The notes beneath the pieces are model-generated. The model saw only the letters and a list, made by a program, of their open reading frames with translations. It ran no database searches and was not told where the DNA came from. DNA of 64,000 nucleotides, from positions 4,712,001 through 4,776,000 of the forward strand of contig NZ_CP098740.1 of NCBI RefSeq assembly GCF_026167665.1. Direction: 5' to 3'. Positions 45,495 through 55,775 of this stretch are shown in pieces. Numbering within the stretch: the stretch's first letter is position 1; every line of letters starts with the position of its first letter. The position numbers and the translations under genes are program-made. The DNA comes from Streptomyces drozdowiczii (GTDB taxonomy: Bacteria > Actinomycetota > Actinomycetes > Streptomycetales > Streptomycetaceae).

Positions 45495-48362
45495 ATGAGC
45501 GAGACGAATTCCGCAGCGGACGCCGCTGCGCCGCACCGCTACACGGCAGCGATGGCCGCCGACATCGAGGCACGCTGGCAGGACTTCTGGGACGCCGAGG
45601 GCACGTACGAGGCGCCCAACCCGACCGGTGACCTGGCGGGCGACCCGGAGCTGGCCGCCCGGCCCAAGAAGTTCATCATGGACATGTTCCCGTACCCCTC
45701 CGGTGCGGGACTGCACGTCGGCCACCCGCTGGGCTACATCGCCACGGACGTCTTCGCCCGCCACCAGCGCATGACCGGGCACAACGTCCTGCACACCCTG
45801 GGCTTCGACGCCTTCGGCCTGCCGGCCGAGCAGTACGCCGTGCAGACCGGCACGCACCCGCGGGTCTCCACCGAGGCCAACATCGAGAACATGACGGCGC
45901 AGCTGCGCCGACTGGGCCTGGGCCACGACAAGCGCCGCTCGTTCGCCACGATCGAGTCCGAGTACTACAAGTGGACCCAGTGGATCTTCCTGCAGATCTT
46001 CAACTCCTGGTACGACACCGAGGCGGACCGCGCCCGGCCCATCGCCGAACTGGTCGCCCAGTTCGAGAGCGGCGAGCGCCCCACCCCCGACGGCCGTGAC
46101 TGGTCCGCGCTGAGCGCCGCCGAGCGCGCCGACGTCCTGGGCGAGTACCGGCTGGCCTATGCCTCCGACGCGCCGGTCAACTGGTCGCCCGGCCTGGGCA
46201 CCGTCCTGGCCAACGAGGAGGTCACCGCCGACGGCCGCTCCGAGCGCGGCAACTTCCCCGTCTTCAAGGCGAAGCTGCGCCAGTGGAACATGCGCATCAC
46301 CGCCTACGCCGACCGGCTGCTGAACGACCTGGACGGGCTGGACTGGCCCGAGGCGATCAAGCTGCAGCAGCGCAACTGGATCGGCCGCTCCGAGGGCGCG
46401 CGGGTCGACTTCCCGGTCGACGGCGCGGGCAGCGTCACCGTCTTCACCACCCGCCAGGACACCCTGTTCGGCGCCACCTACATGGTGCTGGCGCCGGAGC
46501 ACGAGCTGGTCGAGCGGATCATCCCCGCCGCCTGGCCCGAGGGCACCCACCCGGTCTGGACGGGCGGCCACGCCTCGCCGGCCGAGGCGGTCACCGCGTA
46601 CCGCAAGCAGGCCGCCGCCAAGTCGGACGTGGAGCGGCAGGCCGAGGCCAAGGACAAGACCGGTGTCTTCACCGGCGCGTACGCCACCAACCCGGTCAGC
46701 GGCGAGCAGATCCCCGTCTTCATCGCCGACTACGTGCTGATGGGCTACGGCACCGGCGCGATCATGGCCGTCCCGGCGCACGACGCGCGGGACTTCGCGT
46801 TCGCGCGCGCCTTCGAGCTGCCGATGCGCTGCGTGGTCGAGCCGTCGGACGACCGCGGCACCGACGCCTCGACGTGGGAGGACGCCTTCGCCTCGTACGA
46901 CGCGAAGCTGGTCAACTCCGCCAACGACGAGATCTCGCTGAACGGCCTGGGCGTCGCCGACGCCAAGGCCCGCATCACCGAGTGGCTGAAGGAGCACGGC
47001 GTCGGCGAGGGCACCGTCAACTTCCGGCTGCGCGACTGGCTGTTCAGCCGCCAGCGCTACTGGGGCGAGCCCTTCCCGATCGTGTACGACGAGGAGGGCA
47101 TCGCCCACCCGCTGCCCGAGTCGATGCTGCCCCTGGAACTGCCCGAGGTGGACGACTACTCGCCGCGCACCTTCGACCCGGACGACGCCGACACCCAGCC
47201 CGAGACCCCGCTGTCGCGCAACGCCGAGTGGGTCAACGTCACGCTGGACCTGGGCGACGGCCCGAAGAAGTACCGCCGCGAGACCAACACCATGCCCAAC
47301 TGGGCCGGTTCCTGCTGGTACGAGCTGCGCTACCTGGACCCGAACAACTCCGAGAAGCTGGTCGACCCGGCCATCGAGGAGTACTGGATGGGCCCGCGCG
47401 AGGGGCAGCCGACCGGCGGCGTCGACCTGTACGTGGGCGGTGCCGAGCACGCCGTACTGCACCTGCTGTACGCGCGCTTCTGGTCCAAGGTGCTGCACGA
47501 CCTGGGCCACGTCTCCTCCGCCGAGCCGTTCCACAAGCTGTACAACCAGGGCATGATCCAGGCGTTCGTCTACCGGGACAGCCGCGGCATCGCCGTCCCG
47601 GCCGCCGAGGTCGAGGAGCGCGACGGGGCGTTCTACTACCAGGGCGAGAAGGTCTCCCGCGTCCTGGGCAAGATGGGCAAGTCCCTGAAGAACGCCGTCA
47701 CGCCCGACGACGTCTGCGCCGAGTTCGGCGCGGACACGCTGCGCCTGTACGAGATGGCCATGGGCCCCCTGGACGTGTCGCGGCCCTGGGACACGCGTGC
47801 GGTCGTCGGTCAGTACCGGCTGCTGCAGCGGCTGTGGCGCAACATCGTCGACGAGGAGACCGGCGAGGTCACCGTGGTCGACTCCGAGCCCGGCGAGGAC
47901 ACGCTGCGCGCGCTGCACAAGGCCATCGACGGCGTCGGCGGCGACATGGCCGGCATGCGCTTCAACACGGCGATCGCCAAGGTCACCGAGCTGAACAACC
48001 ACCTGACCAAGGCGGGCGGCCCGCTGCCCCGCCCGGTCGCCGAGGCCCTGGTACTGCTGGTGGCGCCGCTGGCCCCGCACATCGCCGAGGAGCTGTGGCA
48101 CCGGCTGGGCCACACGGAGTCGGTCGTGCACCAGGACTTCCCGGTGGCCGACCCGGCGTACGTCGTGGACGAGACCGTGACCTGCGTGGTGCAGGTGAAG
48201 GGCAAGGTCAAGGCGCGCCTGGAGATCTCCCCGTCGATCACCGACGCGGAGCTGGAGGCCCTGGCCCTGGCCGATCCGGCCGTCGTCGCCGCGCTGGGCG
48301 GCGCGGGCATCCGCAAGGTGATCGTCCGCGCGCCGAAGCTGGTGAACATCGTTCCCGCGTAG
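45495..48362 (+). CDS. leuS: Leucyl-tRNA synthetase
   Basis: LeuS charges tRNA-Leu and edits mischarged products. The 955-residue class Ia enzyme has the HIGH-type motif HVGH near residue 74. An editing domain follows, with [18 protein letters not shown] at its start. The KMSKS-type KMGKS is near 726, and anticodon-binding and C-terminal domains complete it. The ATG at 45495 lies 138 bases after the leader-peptide stop, so the gene is set up for attenuation by leucine supply. A large hairpin ends the unit. Confidence 0.98.
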   Translation: MSETNSAADAAAPHRYTAAMAADIEARWQDFWDAEGTYEAPNPTGDLAGDPELAARPKKFIMDMFPYPSGAGLHVGHPLGYIATDVFARHQRMTGHNVLHTLGFDAFGLPAEQYAVQTGTHPRVSTEANIENMTAQLRRLGLGHDKRRSFATIESEYYKWTQWIFLQIFNSWYDTEADRARPIAELVAQFESGERPTPDGRDWSALSAAERADVLGEYRLAYASDAPVNWSPGLGTVLANEEVTADGRSERGNFPVFKAKLRQWNMRITAYADRLLNDLDGLDWPEAIKLQQRNWIGRSEGARVDFPVDGAGSVTVFTTRQDTLFGATYMVLAPEHELVERIIPAAWPEGTHPVWTGGHASPAEAVTAYRKQAAAKSDVERQAEAKDKTGVFTGAYATNPVSGEQIPVFIADYVLMGYGTGAIMAVPAHDARDFAFARAFELPMRCVVEPSDDRGTDASTWEDAFASYDAKLVNSANDEISLNGLGVADAKARITEWLKEHGVGEGTVNFRLRDWLFSRQRYWGEPFPIVYDEEGIAHPLPESMLPLELPEVDDYSPRTFDPDDADTQPETPLSRNAEWVNVTLDLGDGPKKYRRETNTMPNWAGSCWYELRYLDPNNSEKLVDPAIEEYWMGPREGQPTGGVDLYVGGAEHAVLHLLYARFWSKVLHDLGHVSSAEPFHKLYNQGMIQAFVYRDSRGIAVPAAEVEERDGAFYYQGEKVSRVLGKMGKSLKNAVTPDDVCAEFGADTLRLYEMAMGPLDVSRPWDTRAVVGQYRLLQRLWRNIVDEETGEVTVVDSEPGEDTLRALHKAIDGVGGDMAGMRFNTAIAKVTELNNHLTKAGGPLPRPVAEALVLLVAPLAPHIAEELWHRLGHTESVVHQDFPVADPAYVVDETVTCVVQVKGKVKARLEISPSITDAELEALALADPAVVAALGGAGIRKVIVRAPKLVNIVPA

Positions 48363-48390
48363 TCGCGGAGACGGGTGGGGGCTTTCCCCT

Positions 48391-48433
48391 ACGGGCAGGT
48401 TGGGGGTTCCGGCGGAACCTCCAGCCTGCCCGT
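48391..48433 (+). terminator. Terminator after leuS
   Basis: ACGGGCAGG pairs with CCTGCCCGT, and inner GGGGGTT pairs with AACCTCC. The two stems are separated by a small TT/AG internal loop. Confidence 0.85.
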
Positions 48434-48499
48434 TCCGTTTACGGTGGAGAGGACCGGTGTAGGTGTACCGGAGGCCGTCACACCATCCGAGGGGCGCTC

Positions 48500-49210
48500 A
48501 TGGAAGCCGTGATCCTGATTCTGGGGCTGCTCGTCGTCGCCTTCATGGCCCTGGGCGTCTACGCGACGGTCAAGGTGGTCGGGGCGGCCAGGCGCGGCGT
48601 GGACCGCACGATCACACAGGCGCGCCGCACCGTCGAGGACACCACCCTGCGGGCCAAGAGCTACGGCCAGCTGGGCGTCGGCGGTGAGCTGGCACAGCTG
48701 CGCCTCTCGCTGCGCACGTCGATGCGCGCCACTCAGGACGCCCTGCGGACGGGCGTGGCCGAGGACGCGTCGCTGTCGGAGTCCCTGGGGCTGTTCGACC
48801 GGCTCAGCGTGCACGGACTCGAACTGGACGCGGAGCTGAAGGCGCTGGAGCGCGAGCCCGACAAGGCGACGGTGGCCTCGCGGCTGCCGGGCCTGAAGAA
48901 GCGCACCGAGCAGATCACCGGGTCCGCCGACGCACTGCGCTGGGCCGCCCGGGACCGGGCCCGCAAGTTCGCCGACGACGAGCTGTCGGCGCTGAACGCG
49001 CAGATCGATGTGGAGGCCGGGGCGCTGCGGCACTGGACGACGGGCCCGGGGGAGCCGACGGCGGCCCAGGGCCCTGAGCAGCAGGGGCCGGTGGCGCCGG
49101 GGGAGTGGGGCGGGGAGCCCGACGCGCCCGAGGCCATCACCGCCCGGGATCCCCGGCAGAGCACCGCCTATCCGTGGCAGAAGGCGGCCCGGCCGGAGAC
49201 CACCAACTGA
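48500..49210 (+). CDS. Conserved membrane-anchored protein of unknown function
   Basis: A 236-residue protein opens with one membrane helix (AVILILGLLVVAFMALGVYATV). A long helical cytoplasmic region (about 35-175) has coiled-coil character and many Arg, Glu and Leu. A Pro/Gly-rich disordered tail completes it. GAGGGG precedes the ATG. No enzyme motif is visible. It lies between leuS and degV; Streptomyces homologues are hypothetical, so I give no function. Confidence 0.8.
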   Translation: MEAVILILGLLVVAFMALGVYATVKVVGAARRGVDRTITQARRTVEDTTLRAKSYGQLGVGGELAQLRLSLRTSMRATQDALRTGVAEDASLSESLGLFDRLSVHGLELDAELKALEREPDKATVASRLPGLKKRTEQITGSADALRWAARDRARKFADDELSALNAQIDVEAGALRHWTTGPGEPTAAQGPEQQGPVAPGEWGGEPDAPEAITARDPRQSTAYPWQKAARPETTN

Positions 49211-49331
49211 GCGGCGCCCCTGGGGGAGAGCGGCACGACCACCCGTGACCGAGGGTGGCAGGATGCGATGCGAAGCGACCGCGACTGATCACTCGCGCGG
49301 GGTCGGACTGCCTAGTCGGCGCGCCTGCGGG

Positions 49332-49337
49332 TAACCT
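49332..49337 (+). promoter_or_regulatory. -10 box (TAACCT) for leaderless degV-family gene
   Basis: TAACCT ends seven bases before the ATG at 49345. The only G-rich sequence between them is too close to the ATG to act as a ribosome-binding site. Confidence 0.5.
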
Positions 49338-49344
49338 CCGGGGC

Positions 49345-50190
49345 ATGTCCCGCCATGTCGCGATCGTCACCGATTCAACGGCCTACCTGCCGCCCGACAC
49401 GATGCGGCGGCACGGCATCACGGCGGTGCCGCTGACCGTGGTGCTGGGCGATCAGGCCCTGGAGGAGGGCACCGAGATCTCGGCCCGTTCGCTGGCCCTG
49501 GCCCTCCAGAAACGCCGTTCCGTGACGACGTCCCGGCCCAGCCCCGAGGTCTTCGCCGCCACCTACCGGTCCGTCGCGGAGGCCGGTGCGAGCGGCATCG
49601 TCTCGCTGCATCTGTCGTCGGAGTTCTCCGGTACGTACGACGCGGCGGTGCTCGCGGCGAAGGACGCCCCGGTGCCGGTGCGCGTGGTCGACACGGGCAT
49701 GGTCGCGATGGCCCTCGGCTTCTGCGCCCTGTCCGCCGCCGAGACGGCCGAGGCGGGCGGCGGCCTGGACGAGGCGGTGGCGGCGGCCGAGAAGCGCGCG
49801 TCGGGCACCTCCGCGTATTTCTACGTCGACACCCTGGACTACCTGCGCCGGGGCGGCCGGATCGGCGCCGCGCAGGCCCTGCTCGGCTCGGCCCTCGCGG
49901 TCAAGCCCCTGCTCCAGCTCGACGGCGGCCGGATCGAGCTCCTGGAGAAGGTGCGGACGGCCTCGAAGGCCATCGCCCGGCTGGAGGAGATCGTCGCCGA
50001 GCGCGCGGGCAGCGGACCCGTGGACATCGCCGTGCACCACCTCGCGGCGGCCGAGCGCGCGGAGCGGCTGGCGGAACGGCTGCGGGAACGCGTGCCCGGC
50101 CTCGCGGACCTGCACGTCAGCGAGGTCGGCGCGGTGATCGGCGCGCACACCGGGCCGGGGCTGCTGGGCGCTGTGGTCTCGCCGCGCTGA
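49345..50190 (+). CDS. DegV family fatty-acid-binding protein
   Basis: DegV (FakB-type) proteins bind a fatty acid, and the FakA kinase phosphorylates it. This 281-residue protein has IVTDSTAYLPP at the N-terminus, TSRPSPEVFAATY, and SLHLSSEFSGTYDAA with the conserved Ser pair. The ligand is not predictable. It is likely leaderless, with TAACCT seven bases before the ATG. The comEA gene follows after a GC-rich repeat patch. Confidence 0.93.
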   Translation: MSRHVAIVTDSTAYLPPDTMRRHGITAVPLTVVLGDQALEEGTEISARSLALALQKRRSVTTSRPSPEVFAATYRSVAEAGASGIVSLHLSSEFSGTYDAAVLAAKDAPVPVRVVDTGMVAMALGFCALSAAETAEAGGGLDEAVAAAEKRASGTSAYFYVDTLDYLRRGGRIGAAQALLGSALAVKPLLQLDGGRIELLEKVRTASKAIARLEEIVAERAGSGPVDIAVHHLAAAERAERLAERLRERVPGLADLHVSEVGAVIGAHTGPGLLGAVVSPR

Positions 50191-50223
50191 GGAGCCGGGG
50201 CGGCCGGTGTGCGGTGCTTGGCG

Positions 50224-50258
50224 CCCGGTGCCCGGTGCCCGGTGCCCGGTGCCCGGTG
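50224..50258 (+). repeat. Five tandem CCCGGTG heptamers, with degenerate copies beyond
   Basis: CCCGGTG is repeated five times in a row. Variants such as GCTCGGC and GTCCGGTG continue to about 50330. The patch fills the space between degV and comEA, and no gene is supported there. Confidence 0.9.
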
Positions 50259-50360
50259 CTCGGCGCGCAGCGTTCGGCGTCCGGTGCCTGGCCCCGGCGT
50301 CCGGTGCTCGGCGCACAGTTTCGGCGTCCGGTGAGAATGTCACTCTCCGGAGTGGGCGAG

Positions 50361-50369
50361 TTATCCACA
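50361..50369 (+). promoter_or_regulatory. Isolated perfect DnaA box upstream of comEA
   Basis: TTATCCACA lies 71 bases before the comEA ATG. No cluster of boxes accompanies it, so it is not an origin. Confidence 0.4.
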
Positions 50370-50439
50370 ATGGGTCCGTCGTCCACGGAAATCGCCTGGG
50401 CTCAGCGGGATTCGGCGGGACTGCCTAGCGTCCTGATCC

Positions 50440-51476
50440 ATGGCTTCCCGATCACATCGTGCAACCAGCGGACCCGGCGGACCGGGTGCAGGCCCCGGCC
50501 GCGCCCCGGATTCCGACGGGCGTCTGCGACGAGCGGCGCGGCCTGGGCCGGGCCGCCGACGCCGGACCACGGCCCGCGCGGAGGCGGCCGCGGCGGCGCG
50601 CGGCAGGGCCGACGCGCTGATGGCGGGCGGGGGCGGAGGGCGCGTCGCGCGGTGGGGGTGGGGGCGGCTGTGCCGGTTGTGGCGCCGCCCGTTGAGGAGC
50701 CCCGGGCGGCGGGCGGTGGCGCGGAGTCGCCCACGGGTGTGGTGCGCGAGGCGCCCGAGGGGCGGTGGGCGGCGGCCGTGTTCGCGGTGCGGGAGCGGCT
50801 GCCCGTGTGGGTGCAGCTCCGATGCGGTCTGGAGCCGAAGACCCTTGCCGCGCTCGCCGTGGTGCTGGTCGTGGCGGCCGTGTTCGCCGGGATGCACTTC
50901 TGGTCCGCCCGGCCGGAGGGCGTCCGGGCGCCGGACATGGTCGGCGAGGCGGTGCACGCGCCTGCGCCCGTGCCGGAGGCGGACTCGGACGCGGAGCGGG
51001 AGGGCGGTGGCCGGCCCGCACCGTCCCCCGGCCCTGCTGCCGGTCCGGGCGGGCAGATCGTGGTGGACGTCAGCGGGAAGGTGCGGGACCCGGGGCTGCG
51101 CAGGCTGCCCGCCGGATCGCGGGTGGACGACGCGCTGACGGCGGCGGGCGGGGCGCGGCCCGGGACGGACCTGGCGGGGCTCAACCGGGCCCGGGTGCTC
51201 ATGGACGGCGAGCAGATCGTGGTGGGCGCCCCGCCGGCCCCGGGACCGGCCCCCGGCGTGGCCGGTCCCGCCGCTGACGGGGGCGAGCCGGTGAGCCTGA
51301 ACACCGCGACGGCGGAGCAGCTGGAAGGGCTTCCGGGCGTAGGACCGGTCCTCGCCCAGCACATCGTGGACTACCGCACGCAGCACGGCGGATTCCGGTC
51401 CGTGGAGGAACTCCGCGAGGTCAACGGGATCGGCGACCGCCGGTTCGCGGATCTGCGGCCCCGGGTGCGGCCGTGA
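50440..51476 (+). CDS. comEA: ComEA family DNA-binding protein (frameshifted in this sequence)
   Basis: ComEA binds double-stranded DNA during uptake in competent bacteria. From the ATG at 50440 an Arg/Ala/Gly-rich cytoplasmic start runs to five G at 50629-50633. A sixth G links it to RRARRAVGVGAAVP. A membrane helix (LAALAVVLVVAAVFAGMHFW), an SLBB domain and a helix-hairpin-helix domain (VSLNTATAEQLEGLPGVGP) follow. Its stop overlaps the comEC GTG by four bases. Natural competence is not established in Streptomyces, so the role is open. Confidence 0.88.
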
Positions 51477-54292
51477 GGGCGGTGGACGCCCTTGGGGCGT
51501 CGGGGATGCGTGCGGTGGAGGAGGCCCACGAGGCGGCGGACATCCACGCGGCCTCGGGCAAGCGGTTGGGGCTCTCCGACCCCCGGCAGGAGGGCCCGGC
51601 CGACCTCCGGTTGCTCGCCCCGGCAGCGGCGGCCTGGGCCGGTGCGGCGCTCGCGGTGGGCGTTCCCGGGCGCTGGGCGGCGATGGGGGTGGTGCTCTGC
51701 CTGGGGACGGCGATGGTCCTCCTCGCGGTGGGGCTGCGGCGCCCGCGTGCGGCGGACGGGGGTGACGCGGCGGATGGCGGGGCGCGGGGCGGGGGCAGCG
51801 CGGTGGGGGTGCGAGGTGGGGTTGGTGGCGCCGGGGTGCGGGGTGCGGGCGGTGAGGGTGGAGGCGCCGGAGCGCGGGGTGCGGGCGGTGGAGTCGGTGG
51901 CTCCGAGGTGCGGGCCGGGGGTGGTGAGGTCGGTGGCGCCGGAGTTGGGGCTGGGGGCGGTGGTGTTGGTGGCGCTGCGGTGCGGGGTGCGGTGGCTGCC
52001 GTGTCCGTGTCCGGTGCCGGGCGGGCGCGGTGGCGGTTGCGGGCGACGGCCGTCGCGGCGGCGCTGCTCTGCGCGGCGGCCGGGGCGGCGTCCGCCGGTC
52101 TGCACGGTGCCGACGCGCGCCAGGGCCCCGTGCCCGGACTGGCCCGGCAGTTCGCGCGCGTCCAGGCGGAGATCACCCTCACTTCCGATGCCCGGCGCAC
52201 GTTCCCCCGGGTGCGCGGCGACCACAGCACACCCGCATCCCTGCTCCTGGACGCGGAGGTCACCCGGCTCATGCGGGCCGACGGCACGGCCGTACGGCTG
52301 CGGACGCCGGTCCTGGTCATCGTCCCGCCGGGCGGCGCGGCGGCGGCCTGGCAGCGACTGCTGCCCTCCACCCGCCTGCGGATCAGCGGGCGCCTGGCGC
52401 CCCCGCTGCACCAAGGCGAACGGGTCGCCGCCGTGCTGCGACCCGACGGCAAGGCTCCGCCCCGGGTGACCGGGCCGCCCAGCCTCCTCCAGCGCACGGC
52501 CGGCCGGCTGCGCGCCGGGCTGCGCGAGGCCACCGACGGACTGGGCCCGGACGCACGGGCGTTGCTGCCCGGCCTGGTCGTCGGCGATACGTCACGGATC
52601 ACCCCCGAATTGCACGACGCGTTCCGGGCGACCGACCTCACGCACCTGATGGCCGTATCCGGTTCAAACCTGGGCATTCTGCTCGTTCTGCTCATCGGGC
52701 CGCCCGGCCGGGCGCTACGGGCCGAACGCGGAGGGCTGGCGCCCAGGCTCGGGATCTCCCTGCGGATGACCGCACTGCTCGGCGGCGGGCTCACACTCGC
52801 CTTCGTCCTGGTCTGCCGGCCCGAACCCAGTGTGCTGAGGGCCGCCGCGTGCGGGCTGATCACGCTCCTCGCCATCGGCACCGGGCGGCGCCGGACGCTG
52901 ATCCCCGCGCTGTGTGCCGCCGTGCTGCTGCTGGTGCTCTACGACCCGTGGCTGGCGCGCAGTTACGGCTTCGTGCTGTCGGTGCTGGCCACCGGCGCCC
53001 TGCTGACCCTCGCCCCGCGCTGGAGCGAGGCGCTGCGACGGCGCCGGGTGCCGCCACGGCTGGCGGAGGCGCTGGCCGCGGCGGCCGCCGCGCAGGCGGT
53101 GTGCTCGCCCGTGGTGGTGCTGCTCGCCTCCCGGGTGAGTCTGGTGGCGGTCCCGTGCAATCTGCTGGCGGAGTTCGCCGTGGCGCCGGCCACGGTCCTC
53201 GGGTTCGCCGCGCTGGCCCTGGCGCCGGTGGCGATGCCGGCGGCCGGGCTGCTCGCCGCCGTCGCGGGGTGGCCGGCCGGGTGGATCGCCTCGGTGGCCA
53301 AAACCGGGGCCGCCTTCCCCGGGGCGGAGGCCGACTGGCCCGACGGCCTGTCAGGGGCCGCGTTGCTGGCCGCCGTGATCCTGGTCCTGGTACCGGCCGC
53401 GCGCTGGGCCGGGCGGCGCCCCTGGGTCTGCTCGGCCACCGCGCTGCTGCTGCTCCTCGCGGTGTTCCGGCCGGCGCCGCTGACCCGGGTGCTGACCGGG
53501 TGGCCGCCGCCCGGCTGGGCGTTCGCCATGTGCGACGTCGGTCAGGGCGATGCCCTGGTGCTCGCGGCCGGACCCGGCTCCGGCGTGGTCGTGGACGCCG
53601 GCCCCGATCCCCGGCTCGCCGACCGGTGTCTGCGCGAACTGGGCGTCAGCCGTGTCCCGTTGCTGCTGCTCACCCACTTCCACGCCGACCATGTGCGGGG
53701 CCTTCCCGGGGTGCTGCGCGGCAGGGCGGTGGGCGCGATCCAGACGACGAGCCTGGACGAGCCGCCGGAGCAGGCCGCGTTCGTCCGGAGAACGGCGGCG
53801 GGGGCCGGTGTGCCCCTCCTGCGGGCCGCGCCCGGCGAACGGCGGCGGATCGGCAAGCTGGACTGGCAGGTGCTGTGGCCTCCGGGGGCGGCGGGCGCGG
53901 CCGGTCCCGTCCCGTACGACGTTCCGCAGGACCCGAACGACGCCAGTGTCACCCTGTTCGTGCGCACCGGCGGGCTCACCCTGCTGCTCCCGGGCGATCT
54001 GGAACCGCCCGCCCAGCAGGCGCTGCTGCTCAGCCATCCGGAGCTGCCCCGGGTGGACGTGCTCAAGGTCGCCCACCACGGCTCCGCGCACCAGGACAGC
54101 GCCCTGCTGCGGGCCGTCCGGCCCCGGTTCGCGCTGGTGAGCGTGGGCCGGGACAACCCGTACGGGCACCCGGCGCCCCGCACCGTCGACGCGCTCGCCG
54201 GGCAGGGGGCGGTGGTGCTGCGCACCGACAGGGACGGGGCGATCGCGGTGACCGGTTCGGGGAGCGGGCTGCGGGCGGTGGGGCGGTCATGA
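51473..54292 (+). CDS. comEC: ComEC/Rec2 family DNA-translocation protein
   Basis: ComEC forms the inner-membrane channel for incoming single-stranded DNA. The 939-residue protein has paired N-terminal helices, an OB-like domain, and the competence domain with HLMAVSGSNLGILLVL. Further helices are followed by a C-terminal metallo-beta-lactamase-like domain. That domain includes CDVGQGDALVL and THFHADHVRGL near 733. An unusual glycine-rich segment of about 85 residues (about 95-185) with VRGAGG-type repeats separates the first helices. The GTG start overlaps the comEA stop, so the two are coupled. Confidence 0.93.
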   Translation: MRAVDALGASGMRAVEEAHEAADIHAASGKRLGLSDPRQEGPADLRLLAPAAAAWAGAALAVGVPGRWAAMGVVLCLGTAMVLLAVGLRRPRAADGGDAADGGARGGGSAVGVRGGVGGAGVRGAGGEGGGAGARGAGGGVGGSEVRAGGGEVGGAGVGAGGGGVGGAAVRGAVAAVSVSGAGRARWRLRATAVAAALLCAAAGAASAGLHGADARQGPVPGLARQFARVQAEITLTSDARRTFPRVRGDHSTPASLLLDAEVTRLMRADGTAVRLRTPVLVIVPPGGAAAAWQRLLPSTRLRISGRLAPPLHQGERVAAVLRPDGKAPPRVTGPPSLLQRTAGRLRAGLREATDGLGPDARALLPGLVVGDTSRITPELHDAFRATDLTHLMAVSGSNLGILLVLLIGPPGRALRAERGGLAPRLGISLRMTALLGGGLTLAFVLVCRPEPSVLRAAACGLITLLAIGTGRRRTLIPALCAAVLLLVLYDPWLARSYGFVLSVLATGALLTLAPRWSEALRRRRVPPRLAEALAAAAAAQAVCSPVVVLLASRVSLVAVPCNLLAEFAVAPATVLGFAALALAPVAMPAAGLLAAVAGWPAGWIASVAKTGAAFPGAEADWPDGLSGAALLAAVILVLVPAARWAGRRPWVCSATALLLLLAVFRPAPLTRVLTGWPPPGWAFAMCDVGQGDALVLAAGPGSGVVVDAGPDPRLADRCLRELGVSRVPLLLLTHFHADHVRGLPGVLRGRAVGAIQTTSLDEPPEQAAFVRRTAAGAGVPLLRAAPGERRRIGKLDWQVLWPPGAAGAAGPVPYDVPQDPNDASVTLFVRTGGLTLLLPGDLEPPAQQALLLSHPELPRVDVLKVAHHGSAHQDSALLRAVRPRFALVSVGRDNPYGHPAPRTVDALAGQGAVVLRTDRDGAIAVTGSGSGLRAVGRS

Positions 54293-54390
54293 CGAGGTAC
54301 GCGGCGAGGCGGCGGGCGGCGCTCTCCGCGCCGGACCGGGCGGGAGCCACGGGCCCCACGGGACCCACACGCGCCTCCGGCGCTCCGGCC

Positions 54391-54846
54391 TCAGACCAGC
54401 CAGCGGCCGTCGGTCATCAGGTCGCGGCCGGGCTGCTCGTTGGACTCCCGCCAGGCCCGGACCGCGTACGGGGTGAAGCGGAGGTACACCCAGGCGGGGC
54501 GCCCCCGCAGGTCCCAGGAGAACTTCGCGGCGAACGCCTCGCCCGACGCCGGCGGAAGGTCCGTGCCCTCCACCACCTCGCCCCTCGCCTCGATCATGAC
54601 CACGTCGCGGGTGTGGCCCAGGGCGATGTGGGCCCGGCCGTCCGGAGTCAGGTTGACCGCCGTCGGGTTGGTGCGCCGGGTCGCCATCAGCAAGGTCTCC
54701 CCGTCCCACACGAACCACAGCGGCACGAGGGTCGGCGCCCCGTCGGCGGAGGCCGTCGACACCCAGGCGTCGGTGTCCTCCGCCAGGCGGTCGAGCACGT
54801 CCTGCTTGCGCTGTTCACGGCTGCGCGCCGGTTCCGGAAGGGGCAT
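54391..54846 (-). CDS. Pyridoxamine 5'-phosphate oxidase-like / PPOX-class FMN or F420-binding protein
   Basis: The 151-residue split-barrel protein contains WVSTASADGAPTLVPLWFVWDGETLLM, ALGHTRDVVMIEARGEVVEGTD and FAAKFSWDLRGRPAWVYLRFTP. These are typical of the PPOX family that binds FMN or F420. Substrate unknown. ATG at 54846 is used; a GTG three codons upstream is an alternative. It is divergent from the NAT gene, with two CCTAGG palindromes in between. Confidence 0.88.
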   Translation of the reverse strand: MPLPEPARSREQRKQDVLDRLAEDTDAWVSTASADGAPTLVPLWFVWDGETLLMATRRTNPTAVNLTPDGRAHIALGHTRDVVMIEARGEVVEGTDLPPASGEAFAAKFSWDLRGRPAWVYLRFTPYAVRAWRESNEQPGRDLMTDGRWLV

Positions 54847-54893
54847 GGCGCGCACGCTAACCCGCGCCCCGGCCGCGTAACACCGTCGTCGGA

Positions 54894-54920
54894 CCTAGGA
54901 CGCGTCGGACGCGGCCTAGG
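54894..54920. promoter_or_regulatory. Paired CCTAGG palindromes in a divergent promoter region
   Basis: CCTAGG occurs at 54894-54899 and 54915-54920, each followed by AC. The 21-base spacing is two helical turns, suggesting a dimeric operator between the PPOX and NAT genes. Confidence 0.35.
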
Positions 54921-54968
54921 ACCAGTGGCGCATGGCGCGCGGCCGGGGCGGCGGCGGAGACTGGCCCC

Positions 54969-55775
54969 ATGGACCCGCAGCTGCCGCAGACCATCGACGC
55001 CTACCTGGACCGCATCGGCGCCGCCAGGCCCGCGCGCCCCGACGCCTCGGCGCTGCGTGAGCTGCAACTGCGCCACCTCATCGCCGTGCCCTTCGAGAAC
55101 CTCTCCATCCATCTCGGCGAGGACATCGTGCTGGAGGACGGACCGCTCCTGGACAAGATCGTGGGCCGCGAGCGCGGCGGCTTCTGCTACGAACTCAACG
55201 GCGCCTTCGCCGTACTGCTGCGGGCGCTCGGCTTCCGCGTCACCCTCCTCCAGGCCCGGGTCCACGGCGACGGGGGACGGCTCGGCATCCCGTACGACCA
55301 TCTGGCGCTGCGCGTCGAGACGGAGGACGGGACCGGCCCCTGGCTCGCCGACGTCGGCTTCGGTGACCACGCCAGGCGCCCGCTCGCGCTCGACGACCGC
55401 GCCGACCAGGAGGACCCGGGCGGAACCTTCCGGATCGTCCCGGCCCCGGACGGCGGGGAGTCCGGGGACCTCGACGTCCTCTGCGACGGCACGCCCCGGC
55501 TCCGGCTGGAGCGGCGGCCCAGGGAACTGGCCGACTTCCGGGCCGGCGCCTGGTACCACCGCACCTCGCCCGACTCCCACTTCACCCGGGCCCCGGTCTG
55601 CTCGCGCAGTACGGACGACGGCCGGATCACCCTCAGCGGCCGCAAGCTCCTCACGACGGTGGGCGGCGAGCGGCGCGAGACACCGCTGGGCAGCGACGAC
55701 GAGGTGCTGGCGGCCTACCGGGACCACTTCGGCCTGCGCCTCGACCGGCTGCCCGGAAAATCGGACCTTCGGTAA
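54969..55775 (+). CDS. Arylamine N-acetyltransferase
   Basis: NATs move acetyl or other acyl groups from CoA to arylamines; in actinomycetes some close ansamycin rings. The catalytic triad is visible: Cys in RGGFCYELN near residue 73, His in YDHLALRV and Asp in LADVGFGDH. The length of 268 residues is normal. No polyketide genes are nearby, so a general detoxification role is more likely. The ATG at 54969 is the only good start. Confidence 0.93.
   Translation: MDPQLPQTIDAYLDRIGAARPARPDASALRELQLRHLIAVPFENLSIHLGEDIVLEDGPLLDKIVGRERGGFCYELNGAFAVLLRALGFRVTLLQARVHGDGGRLGIPYDHLALRVETEDGTGPWLADVGFGDHARRPLALDDRADQEDPGGTFRIVPAPDGGESGDLDVLCDGTPRLRLERRPRELADFRAGAWYHRTSPDSHFTRAPVCSRSTDDGRITLSGRKLLTTVGGERRETPLGSDDEVLAAYRDHFGLRLDRLPGKSDLR

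Noticed and set aside
54293..54390. Small ORF starting ATGACGAGG at the comEC stop
   Set aside because: It continues antisense through the PPOX gene, lacks a ribosome-binding site and has no recognisable product.
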